A DNA stretch of 64,000 nucleotides from assembly GCF_000020945.1 (NCBI RefSeq), contig NC_011295.1:1240001-1304000 (forward strand), given 5' to 3'. Below, piece by piece: positions 1-8,196 of the stretch. The stretch comes from Coprothermobacter proteolyticus DSM 5265 (GTDB lineage Bacteria > Coprothermobacterota > Coprothermobacteria > Coprothermobacterales > Coprothermobacteraceae). How positions within the stretch are numbered: position 1 is the first letter of the stretch; the number at the start of each line of letters is the position of its first letter. Under the pieces are notes generated by a model, which saw only the letters and a list, made by a program, of their open reading frames with translations, was not told where the DNA came from and did no database searches. Made by a program: the position numbers and the translations under genes.

Positions 1-1
1 A

Positions 2-1399
2 GAAGAAACAAAAATGGCCATAGAAGCTGCTCTAGAAGCAAAAAAAGATTGGGCGAACATGTCTTGGATCGACAAAGCATCCATATTTTTAAAAGCAGCC
101 GAACTTCTTAGCACCAAATACAGGCATTTAGTAAATGCTGCTACCATGCTTGGCCAAGGTAAGAACGTCTATCAAGCCGAAATCGACGCTGCATGTGAGA
201 GTATAGATTACCTTAGGTACAACCCTTATTTTGCCTCACTTATCAACCAATGGGAACCTGTATCCTCTAGCGACAGTTTCAACAGAATGGATTACAGACC
301 ACTGGAAGGCTTTGTCTTTGCAGTCTCACCTTTTAACTTCACTGCCATTGCATTGAACTTGGCTACTGCTCCTGCGCTTATGGGTAACGTAGTGGTTTGG
401 AAACCCGCGTCCACAGCAGTGCTGTCCAATTACTACCTAATGCAACTCTATAAAGAAGCTGGTCTTCCTGATGGAGTTATAAACTTTGTGCCAGGCTCAG
501 GCCCCGACATTAGCAACGTTGTTTTCAATGATCCGTACTTTGCAGGTTTGCATTTCACGGGTTCAACTTCCACCTTTGATGGTTTCTGGAAAACTATTGT
601 AGAACACATGGACACATACAAAACCTATCCACGCATTGTGGGCGAAACTGGTGGTAAAGACTTTGTAGTGGCACACCCTTCTGCCGATCCGAAAGCTCTT
701 ATAACTGCACTTATACGCGGCGCTTTTGAATACCAAGGACAAAAGTGTTCTGCTGCCTCCAGAGCATACATACCACAATCCCTGTGGAAAGAAATAAAAC
801 AAGAGCTTGTGGACCAAACTGAATCTATTCTCATGGGTGATGTTCGTGATTTCCGCAACTTCGTTAATGCTGTAATCGACGAAGCCGCCTTTGATAAGAT
901 CATGGGCTACATAGAAAAAGCGAAGAACTCCAATGTAGCAAAAATCATCGCAGGCGGTCAGGGAGATAAAACTAAAGGGTACTTTATAAGACCCACCATA
1001 ATTGAAACCCAGGATCCGCATTTCGTAACCATGGAAGAAGAAATATTTGGACCTGTGCTAACTGTGTATGTCTATGAAGATAACCAGTATGAGGAAATTC
1101 TTCAACTTTGCAATGAAACCTCTCCTTACGGACTCACTGGTAGCATATTTGCCAATGACAGAAAAGCTATTAATAAAGCCTATGAAGTGCTACGCTTCGC
1201 AGCAGGTAACTTCTACATAAACGACAAGCCCACTGGAGCCGTAGTTGGTCAGCAGCCTTTCGGAGGCGCTCGCCGCTCCGGAACCAACGATAAAGCTGGC
1301 TCGCCCTTTAACTTACTCCGTTGGATTTCGCCAAGAACCATAAAAGAAAACTTCATACCCCCCACGAGCTGGACATATCCTTTCCTACAGGAAGAATAA
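2..1399 (+). CDS. 1-pyrroline-5-carboxylate dehydrogenase, 5' end outside the window
   Basis: NAD-dependent aldehyde dehydrogenase that oxidises L-glutamate 5-semialdehyde (from proline or arginine breakdown) to glutamate in the cytoplasm. The visible part shows the family motif GETGGKDF (about residue 210), the catalytic cysteine in GQKCSAASR (about residue 245), and a C-terminal QQPFGGARRSGTNDKAG block typical of the group 1 P5C dehydrogenases. The reading frame is open from base 2 through the ATG at 14, and residues before that ATG (EETK) fit the family. Family members are about 540 residues, so roughly 75 N-terminal residues lie upstream and the ATG at 14 is not the true start. A strong terminator follows at once. 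The family call is secure. Confidence 0.93.
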   Translation, partial: EETKMAIEAALEAKKDWANMSWIDKASIFLKAAELLSTKYRHLVNAATMLGQGKNVYQAEIDAACESIDYLRYNPYFASLINQWEPVSSSDSFNRMDYRPLEGFVFAVSPFNFTAIALNLATAPALMGNVVVWKPASTAVLSNYYLMQLYKEAGLPDGVINFVPGSGPDISNVVFNDPYFAGLHFTGSTSTFDGFWKTIVEHMDTYKTYPRIVGETGGKDFVVAHPSADPKALITALIRGAFEYQGQKCSAASRAYIPQSLWKEIKQELVDQTESILMGDVRDFRNFVNAVIDEAAFDKIMGYIEKAKNSNVAKIIAGGQGDKTKGYFIRPTIIETQDPHFVTMEEEIFGPVLTVYVYEDNQYEEILQLCNETSPYGLTGSIFANDRKAINKAYEVLRFAAGNFYINDKPTGAVVGQQPFGGARRSGTNDKAGSPFNLLRWISPRTIKENFIPPTSWTYPFLQEE

Positions 1400-1426
1400 T
1401 AGAGCTACAAACATAAATAGCATTAG

Positions 1427-1466
1427 GGAGAAGCATCTTCTGGGTGCTTCTCCTTTTTTGTTTTTT
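1427..1466 (+). terminator. Rho-independent terminator after the P5C dehydrogenase gene
   Basis: A 9-bp stem (GGAGAAGCA / TGCTTCTCC) with a 9-nt loop is followed by runs of T. It lies 28 bases after the stop codon. It separates this gene from the MFS gene, whose longest possible ORF would otherwise start inside the T-run. Confidence 0.9.
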
Positions 1467-1488
1467 CGTTATACGGTATCATTTTTGC

Positions 1489-2895
1489 ATGGAAGAGCAA
1501 AAGTCTATGTCCGTATATCGCTATGCCATTTTGTGGGCCGTTCTTATAGGGAACATCATAGGTCCCATAGATGGGAGCATGATTAACGTTGTTCTTCCCA
1601 CATTAAGCGACGCTTTTAGTGTCCCCATGTCTGTAGTGCAGTGGGTACCAGTTGTAAACCTAACAGTGGTGAGCGCTACTATGCTTCTCTTCGGCAAAAT
1701 AGGAGATGCTGTTGGCTATAGAAAACCTTTCCTGTGGGGGTTATGGCTGTTCTGCGCTGCATCTTTCATGGCAGGTTTTGCTCCATCCATCACTTTACTG
1801 ATTATTCTCAGAGCTCTTCAAGGACTAGGCGCTTCAATGATCATGTCTGTTGTCTTCGCCATTATTACCGCCGTTTTCTCACCTGATGAGCTTGGTAGAG
1901 CCATGGGGATAAATATTTTCACTGTGTCCTTGGGACTGGTAATAGGACCATTGTTAGCAGGCTTGTTAACAAACTATTTGAGCTGGCGCTGGGTATTCTT
2001 TGTCGATGGCATTGTAGCTTTGATTGGCATGTTCCTTACAGCCAAATACATACCTAACTTCAAAGGCACAGTTGCAAAAGTTGATTACCTGGGAGCTGCA
2101 TTGTTCTTCTTGTTTTCGTCAACACTTTTACTGTTTGTCAGCCTTTTTTCGACTCATGGTTTTAGTCCATTTAATCAGGCTCTGCTAACAGTTTCTGTTT
2201 TGGCACTAATACTGTTCATTTACCTCGAGCAAGTAAACCCTCATGCTTTAGTTAACCTAAAACTTTTTAGAAATCGTTCCTTCTCTTTTGGCTTAATAGC
2301 TTCCTTTTTTACCTTTGTTTCTCAGTTTATGATGACCTTTGTCCTTCCATTTCACTTACAACGCCTACTTGGCTATCCGCCACACATTTCAGGGCTCATA
2401 GTCACTGTTTTTCCACTTATGAGTATGTTCAGTTCCTTGCTTAGCCAGTTTGTTAATGCTAAAGTATCAGACAACATTCTGTGCTTCATATCATCTGTTA
2501 TATCTGCTTTAGGCATAGTTGCGCTTGCGTTTTCAGGCTCAGATAGTAGTTTTCTGCTCGTTACTTTTGCCCTTGTCATATATGGCTTTGGAACAGGTTT
2601 GTTCCAATCCATAAATAGCAAATCGGTAATGGTTACACTACCTGACAGGTATTTGGGCATAGGCTCAGCCATGCTTTCCATGATACGCAACATGGGAATG
2701 GCTTTGGGCGTCGCTTTCGGAAGCCTAACTCTTTACAGCTTTGTTCCCCACACCATTCTTGGTCAGTCCACATTCTCAATCTCCGATGGCCTTCTCTTCC
2801 TAAGAGGGTTGCGTTACACCTACCTTTTAAGTGCAGGCGCTTCAGTATTAGCTGCATTGTCTTCGCTACTTGCCACCAGCGAAGCTGTCGAGTAA
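1489..2895 (+). CDS. MFS transporter, DHA2 (14-TMS) drug-exporter type
   Basis: Integral membrane protein that probably exports a drug or metabolite by proton antiport. Hydrophobic segments run along the whole length of about 468 residues. Motif A of the major facilitator superfamily is visible as GKIGDAVGYRKPF in the loop after TM2. The N-terminal VLIGNIIGPIDGSMINVVLPTL and the WRWVFFVDGIVALIG motif after TM6 match the EmrB/QacA-like DHA2 family. The in-frame ORF can be extended to 1444, but those codons lie in the upstream terminator. ATG 1489 has no clear Shine-Dalgarno site, while ATG 1507 has a weak GGAAGAG ahead of it and is an equal alternative. The gene stands alone, and its substrate cannot be read from sequence. 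Confidence 0.85.
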   Translation: MEEQKSMSVYRYAILWAVLIGNIIGPIDGSMINVVLPTLSDAFSVPMSVVQWVPVVNLTVVSATMLLFGKIGDAVGYRKPFLWGLWLFCAASFMAGFAPSITLLIILRALQGLGASMIMSVVFAIITAVFSPDELGRAMGINIFTVSLGLVIGPLLAGLLTNYLSWRWVFFVDGIVALIGMFLTAKYIPNFKGTVAKVDYLGAALFFLFSSTLLLFVSLFSTHGFSPFNQALLTVSVLALILFIYLEQVNPHALVNLKLFRNRSFSFGLIASFFTFVSQFMMTFVLPFHLQRLLGYPPHISGLIVTVFPLMSMFSSLLSQFVNAKVSDNILCFISSVISALGIVALAFSGSDSSFLLVTFALVIYGFGTGLFQSINSKSVMVTLPDRYLGIGSAMLSMIRNMGMALGVAFGSLTLYSFVPHTILGQSTFSISDGLLFLRGLRYTYLLSAGASVLAALSSLLATSEAVE

Positions 2896-3511
2896 AGGAC
2901 AGCCGCTACTTTTCACCATGTGAGTGCATAACATCTAGAATTCAGTGATTACATTTTTGAATCAAACAAACAGGCGTTCGTCTATCCTGGGAGTAGCAAT
3001 TCTGGGTACTGCAGTGTCTGTTCATCATGTAACAGTAACAAATACAAAAACACTGCCCCATTAACAAGGATTAGCGCATTAGCACATGAAACTGCCTGCT
3101 GCTTAGCACCAAACCTCGCCAAACGTTTATATCTTTAATAGGAGGTATAGTACTGGAAATGGTATTGCTTATTCTGTGTGTGTTCATTGCAACTCTCCCT
3201 ATATGGTCACAGTATTCCTGATTTCCGCAACACTGATTCCATCAACCAAACCAGGACAACTGCACAATTGTCGAACTTGGAAATGGCAATTCTACCTTTT
3301 TTGCTTTTGTCAATCTTGCTCACGCTTTGCAGGTTCCATCAATCTACGTGGTTACGATTAATTAACGGTGCCTGATTTAGAGTACTGTAATCAAAAAAGA
3401 CACGATCATATTATTTGCAAAAACTTTCGCCGTGCATCGCCCTAATACGTCTAGCCGGCTTCTTTTCGAGTTTATGTATGTTAAGTACATTTCTAAACAG
3501 ACAATAGTATG
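2896..3511. other. Long intergenic region, mostly without recognisable genes
   Basis: About 600 bases separate the MFS gene from the promoter of the catabolic operon. I see no RNA gene or conserved protein here. Two overlapping frames of 61 and 65 codons near 3176 have no convincing protein character. The only feature I would point to is a ribosome-binding site at 3140-3145 ahead of a 20-codon ORF, listed separately. Confidence 0.5.
3159..3221 (+). CDS. Possible 20-residue hydrophobic peptide
   Basis: ATG at 3159 follows a perfect AGGAGG (3140-3145) at a slightly long 13-nt spacing. It opens a 20-codon frame reading MVLLILCVFIATLPIWSQYS. The peptide is one hydrophobic stretch ending in LPIW, which recalls the start of small single-TM proteins such as DUF3309, but it stops where that family would continue. 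It may be the 5' stub of a decayed gene, or chance. Low confidence. Confidence 0.2.
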   Translation: MVLLILCVFIATLPIWSQYS

Positions 3512-3540
3512 TTGACAATTACACAAAATTGATTTAAAAT
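3512..3540 (+). promoter_or_regulatory. Sigma-70-type promoter of the catabolic operon
   Basis: A perfect -35 TTGACA (3512-3517), a 17-bp spacer and a -10 TAAAAT (3535-3540) lie about 65 bases upstream of the GTG start at 3604. Transcription would begin near 3547, immediately before the palindromic operator. Confidence 0.8.
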
Positions 3541-3552
3541 TACATTGTTATG

Positions 3553-3573
3553 TGATAGGTGACTCACCTATCA
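3553..3573. promoter_or_regulatory. Perfect palindromic operator, probable TetR binding site
   Basis: Ten-base arms TGATAGGTGA and TCACCTATCA are exact reverse complements around a single central C. The site lies just downstream of the predicted transcription start, where a bound repressor would block initiation or early elongation. The likely ligand is the tandem TetR protein encoded inside the operon (11459-12682). The pairing is inferred; the symmetry is directly visible. Confidence 0.75.
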
Positions 3574-3603
3574 AAAACACGTGTGAGGAAGGAGGTGCTT
3601 TTT

Positions 3604-4665
3604 GTGGAACTTCCGTCAGTTCTCGAGGGTATTGAAGCCACATTTGTTGAAACGGAACGCATCAACATGCACGTCCATTTCAACAAGAACCGCGATGCCA
3701 CTCCAATCATGTTTATTCACGGAAACTTATCTGGAGCAACCTTTTTTGAAGAAGTGATGGTAGACCTGAGCGATCAGTTTTTCTGCTTCGCTCCTGACCT
3801 AAGAGGGTATGGGCAAACCGAAGATAAAGTGGTCGATGCTACCAGAGGAATGTGTGATTGGTCTGATGATCTATCGTCCCTTCTGGACACCATGAACATC
3901 GAAAAGCTGCACATTGTCGGTTGGTCCATGGGAGGAGGAGCGGCAATGCAGTTTCTCCTTGATCACCCCGACAAAGTGCTCAGTTTAACACTCATTTGTC
4001 CTGTCTCTCCTTACGGTTTTGGTGGCACCAAAACCGAGAATGGAATTCCTTGTTATGAGGACTATGCTGGTTCAGGTGGGGGTACTGTGAATCCGGATTT
4101 CATTCAGAGAATAAAAGAACACGACACAACAGAGAAAGACCAAGCTTCCCCATTGTTTATCATGAATAACTTCTACTTCAAACCACCTTTCAGAGCAAAA
4201 AGAGAGAAAGATCTGCTCCTTTCACTGTTGCTAATCAAAACCGGGGAGAAAGCTTATCCAGGAGATTTCGTACCATCACCGAATTGGCCATTCACTGCTC
4301 CGGGAAAATTTGGCCCACTGAATGCTATGTCTCCTAAGTACTTTAACGCAAGCTCCATTGTGGATTTGCCAGTTAAACCACCCATACTGTGGATCCGAGG
4401 ATCTCACGATACTGTGGTAGCTGATGAATCGTTTTTCGACATAGCAACGCTCGGTAAGCTGGGACTTGTACCTGGTTACCCAGGCGTCGAAGTTTGTCCG
4501 CCACAGCCCATGCTTAAACAGACACGTAAAGTTCTTGAGGATTACAAGTCAAATGGAGGTAAGTACTACGAAGTCGTTGTCAAAGACGTGGCTCATTCTC
4601 CTCACATTGAAAAACCAGGAGAGTTTGTCGCCACGTTGAGGAATTTTATCTCGGACAACATGTAA
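3604..4665 (+). CDS. Alpha/beta hydrolase
   Basis: Predicted cytoplasmic hydrolase of about 353 residues, first gene of the operon. Visible are an oxyanion-hole segment FIHGN, the nucleophile elbow GWSMGGG (serine), a late acidic segment WIRGSHDTVVADES and the C-terminal histidine in DVAHSPHIEKPGEF, so Ser-Asp-His is complete. I use GTG at 3604 because AAGGAGGTG (3589-3597) sits at ideal spacing before it. The longer ORF from 3559 would start inside the operator palindrome. The substrate is unknown. Beside a 3-hydroxyacyl-type dehydrogenase, a CoA-transferase and a thiolase, it may release a short hydroxy or keto acid from an ester or oligomer, which is inference. No signal peptide is seen. 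Confidence 0.82.
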   Translation: MELPSVLEGIEATFVETERINMHVHFNKNRDATPIMFIHGNLSGATFFEEVMVDLSDQFFCFAPDLRGYGQTEDKVVDATRGMCDWSDDLSSLLDTMNIEKLHIVGWSMGGGAAMQFLLDHPDKVLSLTLICPVSPYGFGGTKTENGIPCYEDYAGSGGGTVNPDFIQRIKEHDTTEKDQASPLFIMNNFYFKPPFRAKREKDLLLSLLLIKTGEKAYPGDFVPSPNWPFTAPGKFGPLNAMSPKYFNASSIVDLPVKPPILWIRGSHDTVVADESFFDIATLGKLGLVPGYPGVEVCPPQPMLKQTRKVLEDYKSNGGKYYEVVVKDVAHSPHIEKPGEFVATLRNFISDNM

Positions 4666-4685
4666 CTATTGGAGGTGGATTGTAA

Positions 4686-5675
4686 ATGGAACAGCGGTAC
4701 GCAAAAATACTGGCCACGGGCATGTATTTGCCTGAGAAAGTTATTTCTAATGAAGAACTCAGCGAACGCTATGGATTCGACGTAAGCACATATTTATCTG
4801 GAATCACCCTAAGGCATATTGCTGCCGAGAATGAATGCGCCTCAGATATGGGAGTAAAAGCAGCAGAAGCAGCTTTGGAAAAAGCCAACATGAAACCTGA
4901 AGATATTGACTTGCTTATAATGACAACTGACACTCCCGACTACGTTACACCGCCCACTGCACCTGCCATTGCTTACAAACTAGGCGCTTCAAATGCCGGA
5001 GCGTTCGACATAAACGGGGCATGCGCCGACGCCACCATTGGGCTCAGCATTGCGTCTCAGCATATTATGTTGGACAAAACCATAAACAATGTACTTGTGG
5101 TCGCCCCATATGCCATGTCTAAGTGGCTTGACTGGGACAACAAGGTGCTGGCCCCCATGCTTGGCGATGGCGCTTCAGCGGCCATAGTAACAGTGAGCAA
5201 TGAGCCAGGTTACATCACTTCAACCATTGTGGCTGACGGACAGTACTGGGATGGATACGGTGTATATGTGGGGACAAAGTACCCAGTAACGAAGGAGATG
5301 GTGGAAAAGAAAGAACACTTACTCAGGTTCCACCCAAACTTTCACAAGTATCCACCTGATGTAAACTACGGCCACTGGCCTGACGTGATTAGGAAGAGTC
5401 TCAAAAAAGCTGGGTACACTGAGAAAGACCTAGATATGGTAATTCTTACCCAGGTTCGCCTAGCCGATATTGAACAGACCATGGAAAACCTAGGCTTACC
5501 ACTTGAAAAAACACACTGGATTATGCATAAGTACGGGTATACAGGTTCTGCTTGTGCCTTCATGGCACTTGAAGACGCGCTAAATGAAGGAAAGATAAAG
5601 AAAGGTGACCTGGTAGCGTTCTGCACTTCAGGAGTGGGCTACGTAATGAGCTCTGCCTTGTTCAGGTGGGTATGA
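4686..5675 (+). CDS. Ketoacyl-ACP synthase III / HMG-CoA synthase-like protein with a non-canonical active site
   Basis: Thiolase-fold protein of 329 residues, the usual FabH length. The acyl-accepting cysteine is present in DINGACADA (about residue 112), and the C-terminal half aligns well with FabH. At the place of the FabH histidine motif PHQAN this protein reads LTQVR, and at the asparagine motif HGNTSAAS it reads YGYTGSAC. Cys is therefore kept while the decarboxylation His and Asn are replaced by Thr and Tyr. Known FabH enzymes need both for malonyl decarboxylation, so a decarboxylating condensation looks unlikely; acyl transfer or thioester handling is a possibility. It follows the hydrolase by 20 bases with a good GGAGGTGG site and precedes a FabG-like gene. 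Confidence 0.8.
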   Translation: MEQRYAKILATGMYLPEKVISNEELSERYGFDVSTYLSGITLRHIAAENECASDMGVKAAEAALEKANMKPEDIDLLIMTTDTPDYVTPPTAPAIAYKLGASNAGAFDINGACADATIGLSIASQHIMLDKTINNVLVVAPYAMSKWLDWDNKVLAPMLGDGASAAIVTVSNEPGYITSTIVADGQYWDGYGVYVGTKYPVTKEMVEKKEHLLRFHPNFHKYPPDVNYGHWPDVIRKSLKKAGYTEKDLDMVILTQVRLADIEQTMENLGLPLEKTHWIMHKYGYTGSACAFMALEDALNEGKIKKGDLVAFCTSGVGYVMSSALFRWV

Positions 5676-5702
5676 GTAAAACCAAGTAAAGGGGGAAAAC
5701 GC

Positions 5703-6446
5703 ATGGAACGTGTAAGAGACAAAGTCGTTATCATAACTGGAGCCAGTGGTGGTATCGGCAGAGAAACAGCACTAGCTGTGGCTCGCGAAGGAGGCCATGT
5801 AGCTCTATTTGACATTGACGAAACAAACTTAAAGCCACTTGAAGAAGAGATAAAGAACCTTGGCGTACAATGCAAATCCTACAAAGTAGATGTATCGAAC
5901 TTTGAACAGGTCTCGAATGCAGTCGAACAAGTCATAAACGATTTCGGCAAAGTAGACGCCTTAACAAACATAGCTGGAATAACCAGGGATAACTTCTTAA
6001 CCAAGATGCCTATCGAGGATTGGGACAGAGTCATAGCCGTAAATTTAACAGGTACTTTCTACTGTACCAAAGCAGTTGCCCCTCACATGATGGAACGAGG
6101 TTCCGGCTGCATAGTAAACATTTCTTCTGTAGTAGGAGTTTACGGCAACATTGGACAGACCAATTACGCAGCCAGTAAAGCAGGTGTAATTGGACTCACC
6201 AAAACTTGGGCTAAAGAGTTCGCAAAAAAGGGTATGAGAGTGAATGCTGTTGCACCAGGCTTTATAAAGACCCCCATGACTGACAAAGTACCTGAAAAAG
6301 TTCTCGACCAGATGATAGGTAAAACACCCATGGGGCGCATGGGCGAACCAAAGGAAGTCGCTAACGCGATTCTGTTCCTCATTTCTGACGAAGCTTCCTT
6401 CATTACCGGACATATCCTCCACGTCGACGGAGGATTGGTTCTCTGA
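5703..6446 (+). CDS. SDR family 3-oxoacyl reductase / 3-hydroxyacyl dehydrogenase (FabG-like)
   Basis: Classical short-chain dehydrogenase of 247 residues. It has the dinucleotide motif TGASGGIGRE, the structural NIAG motif, the catalytic Ser (NISSVVG) and YAASK, and the C-terminal GHILHVDGG block typical of FabG. After the second beta strand it carries aspartates (ALFDIDE), which in this family usually indicate NAD(H) rather than NADP(H). That would favour oxidation of a 3-hydroxy substrate in catabolism, whereas biosynthetic FabG uses NADPH. It lies in the same transcript as a CoA-transferase and a thiolase, which supports a degradative role. Whether the substrate is a free acid or a CoA ester cannot be decided. 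Confidence 0.88.
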   Translation: MERVRDKVVIITGASGGIGRETALAVAREGGHVALFDIDETNLKPLEEEIKNLGVQCKSYKVDVSNFEQVSNAVEQVINDFGKVDALTNIAGITRDNFLTKMPIEDWDRVIAVNLTGTFYCTKAVAPHMMERGSGCIVNISSVVGVYGNIGQTNYAASKAGVIGLTKTWAKEFAKKGMRVNAVAPGFIKTPMTDKVPEKVLDQMIGKTPMGRMGEPKEVANAILFLISDEASFITGHILHVDGGLVL

Positions 6447-6478
6447 AAAAGAGTAAAGAAGAAAGGCGGGAAAATAAA

Positions 6479-8095
6479 ATGAAAAGAGTCTTAAAGACTC
6501 TGTTAGGAGAGAACTTCAGTAACTTAAAGAAACTGTTCGCCTCCCTTCTCGTAGTGGCACTCTGTATGGGCTTCCTTGTTGGAATTCCTAAAGCAAAAGC
6601 CCAAAAAGAGATGTTCTTGGTCATGGCGGTGGGGTTTAAATGGTATCAGCTTAACGGCATGAGCTATCAAATGGAAGTCGCTCCAGAGATCATAAATGCG
6701 AGAACATTTGTCCCCGTGAGGTTCATAGCCGAAGCATTCGGAGCAAATGTGGGATGGGATCCAGCAACCAAAACCGTGACCATCAAATCTGACGGAAAAA
6801 CCATACAACTCACTATAGGCAAGACTTCGGCAACTGTGGACGGGAAAGCATACACCTTAGACGCTGCCCCCTACATAAAGAACTCTAGAACCATGGTACC
6901 CGTACGTTTCATCTCAGAGGCTTTGGGCCTTAATGTTTACTACGAAGCGCAAAAGAAAATGATCTATGTTAGTGCAAAACCAAGCTATGCCATCCCCGGG
7001 ATCACTGACAAGGAAATCAAGATAGGTTCTTTTTCGGCACTATCTGGGCCATTAGCAGTAATTGGAATCCCATTTTATCACGGTTTACAATCCTACATCA
7101 ACTGGATAAATGACCAGGGTGGTGTTAACGGAAGAAAAATAAAAGTGATCATTGCTGACGACCAAATGAATCCAGCGCTTACTGTTCCAGCAGTAAAGAA
7201 ATTTGTTGAAGAAGATAAAGTATTCGCCGTAGTAGGCGGTCTTGGCACCCCAGGTTGCCTAGCAGTCATGGATTACCTCAATGAGAAAGGTGTTCCCTTC
7301 GTGTATCAAGGTGGTGGTGCTTCTGCCTTCGCCTATCCACCAAAGAAGTACGTCTTTGCAGTGCAGCCCAACTACATGACCGAAGGTCAAGCATTTGTGA
7401 AATTCGCTAGGCAAAACCTGAACACAAGTAAATTTGCGCTCCTGTACCAAAACGATGATGCCGGCAAAGAAGGTGCTCAGGGCGTACAAGAAGGCGTAAA
7501 GAAATATGGTGGAAGTCTGGTCTACTCATCCTCTTTCCCTGGCACAGAAACCGACTTCACTTCTTATTTAACCAGGATTAAGAATTCTGGTGCTGAAGTT
7601 ATTTTCCTCTATGCACCTGCGAATACATCTGCTGGAGCAAACGCCGTTAAAACTGCAAAATCACTGGGTCTCACTCAGAAAATCATCCTGCCATATTCTT
7701 ATGCGGGAATTACTGCCATGGCTGGCGATGCTGCTGAGGGCGTGTACATAACTGGTTGGGTGGACTTTTCCAACTTAAACGATCCTGGAGTACAAAAATT
7801 CTTCGAGATCTGGGGCAAGTATTATCCAAATGACGACCCACTCACCTTCTCTTATGCTGTTGCTGGCTTCGTAGCAGCAGAGATATTCGTGGAAGCGTTA
7901 CGCAGAGCTGGGCAATATCCCACACGAGACGCCATAGTATGGGCGTTAGAAACATTCAATGGCTGGAACGGTTATGTGGCCAAAGACATTTCTTACGGAC
8001 CTAATGAGCGCGCAGGTAAGTATTCACTTTATTTCATGACAGTGAAAAACAAGGAACTTGTAAAGATTAGCGATTGGATATCCGTGCGGGAGTAA
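6479..8095 (+). CDS. Liv-type ABC substrate-binding protein fused to an N-terminal stalk domain
   Basis: Secreted protein of 538 residues. An N-terminal signal sequence with a long positively charged lead (hydrophobic core LLVVALCMGFLVG) is followed by a copper-amine-oxidase N-terminal-like (stalk) domain at about residues 55-165, with the repeated motifs RTFVPVRFIAEAFGANVGWD and RTMVPVRFISEALG. A type 1 periplasmic binding domain (Peripla_BP_6/LivJ-like) runs from about 175 to the end (IKIGSFSALSGPLA, INDQGGVNGRKIKVIIADDQ). There is no lipobox cysteine. The stalk domain probably holds the binding protein at the cell surface, which is inference. It lies just upstream of the four transporter genes and should supply their substrate specificity. 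Confidence 0.88.
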   Translation: MKRVLKTLLGENFSNLKKLFASLLVVALCMGFLVGIPKAKAQKEMFLVMAVGFKWYQLNGMSYQMEVAPEIINARTFVPVRFIAEAFGANVGWDPATKTVTIKSDGKTIQLTIGKTSATVDGKAYTLDAAPYIKNSRTMVPVRFISEALGLNVYYEAQKKMIYVSAKPSYAIPGITDKEIKIGSFSALSGPLAVIGIPFYHGLQSYINWINDQGGVNGRKIKVIIADDQMNPALTVPAVKKFVEEDKVFAVVGGLGTPGCLAVMDYLNEKGVPFVYQGGGASAFAYPPKKYVFAVQPNYMTEGQAFVKFARQNLNTSKFALLYQNDDAGKEGAQGVQEGVKKYGGSLVYSSSFPGTETDFTSYLTRIKNSGAEVIFLYAPANTSAGANAVKTAKSLGLTQKIILPYSYAGITAMAGDAAEGVYITGWVDFSNLNDPGVQKFFEIWGKYYPNDDPLTFSYAVAGFVAAEIFVEALRRAGQYPTRDAIVWALETFNGWNGYVAKDISYGPNERAGKYSLYFMTVKNKELVKISDWISVRE

Positions 8096-8119
8096 TTTAG
8101 TGAATACCCCAAACAGAAT

Positions 8120-8141
8120 AGAGGGGGCTATAGCCCCCTCT
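8120..8141 (+). promoter_or_regulatory. Perfect 22-bp palindrome between binding-protein and ATPase genes
   Basis: Arms AGAGGGGGCTA and TAGCCCCCTCT are exact reverse complements with no spacer. As RNA it gives a very GC-rich hairpin, but no T-run follows, so it is not a standard terminator. It sits 24 bases after the binding-protein stop codon and may protect or attenuate the mRNA there, giving more binding protein than transporter. That role is inferred. Confidence 0.6.
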
Positions 8142-8196
8142 GCACGGGAAAGCATAGCCATGCATGTGCATGATGACTTGAGGAAAGGAGATATTC

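Noticed and set aside
3176-3375. Two overlapping short ORFs of 61 and 65 codons
   Set aside because: No ribosome site for these starts, no conserved features and overlapping frames.
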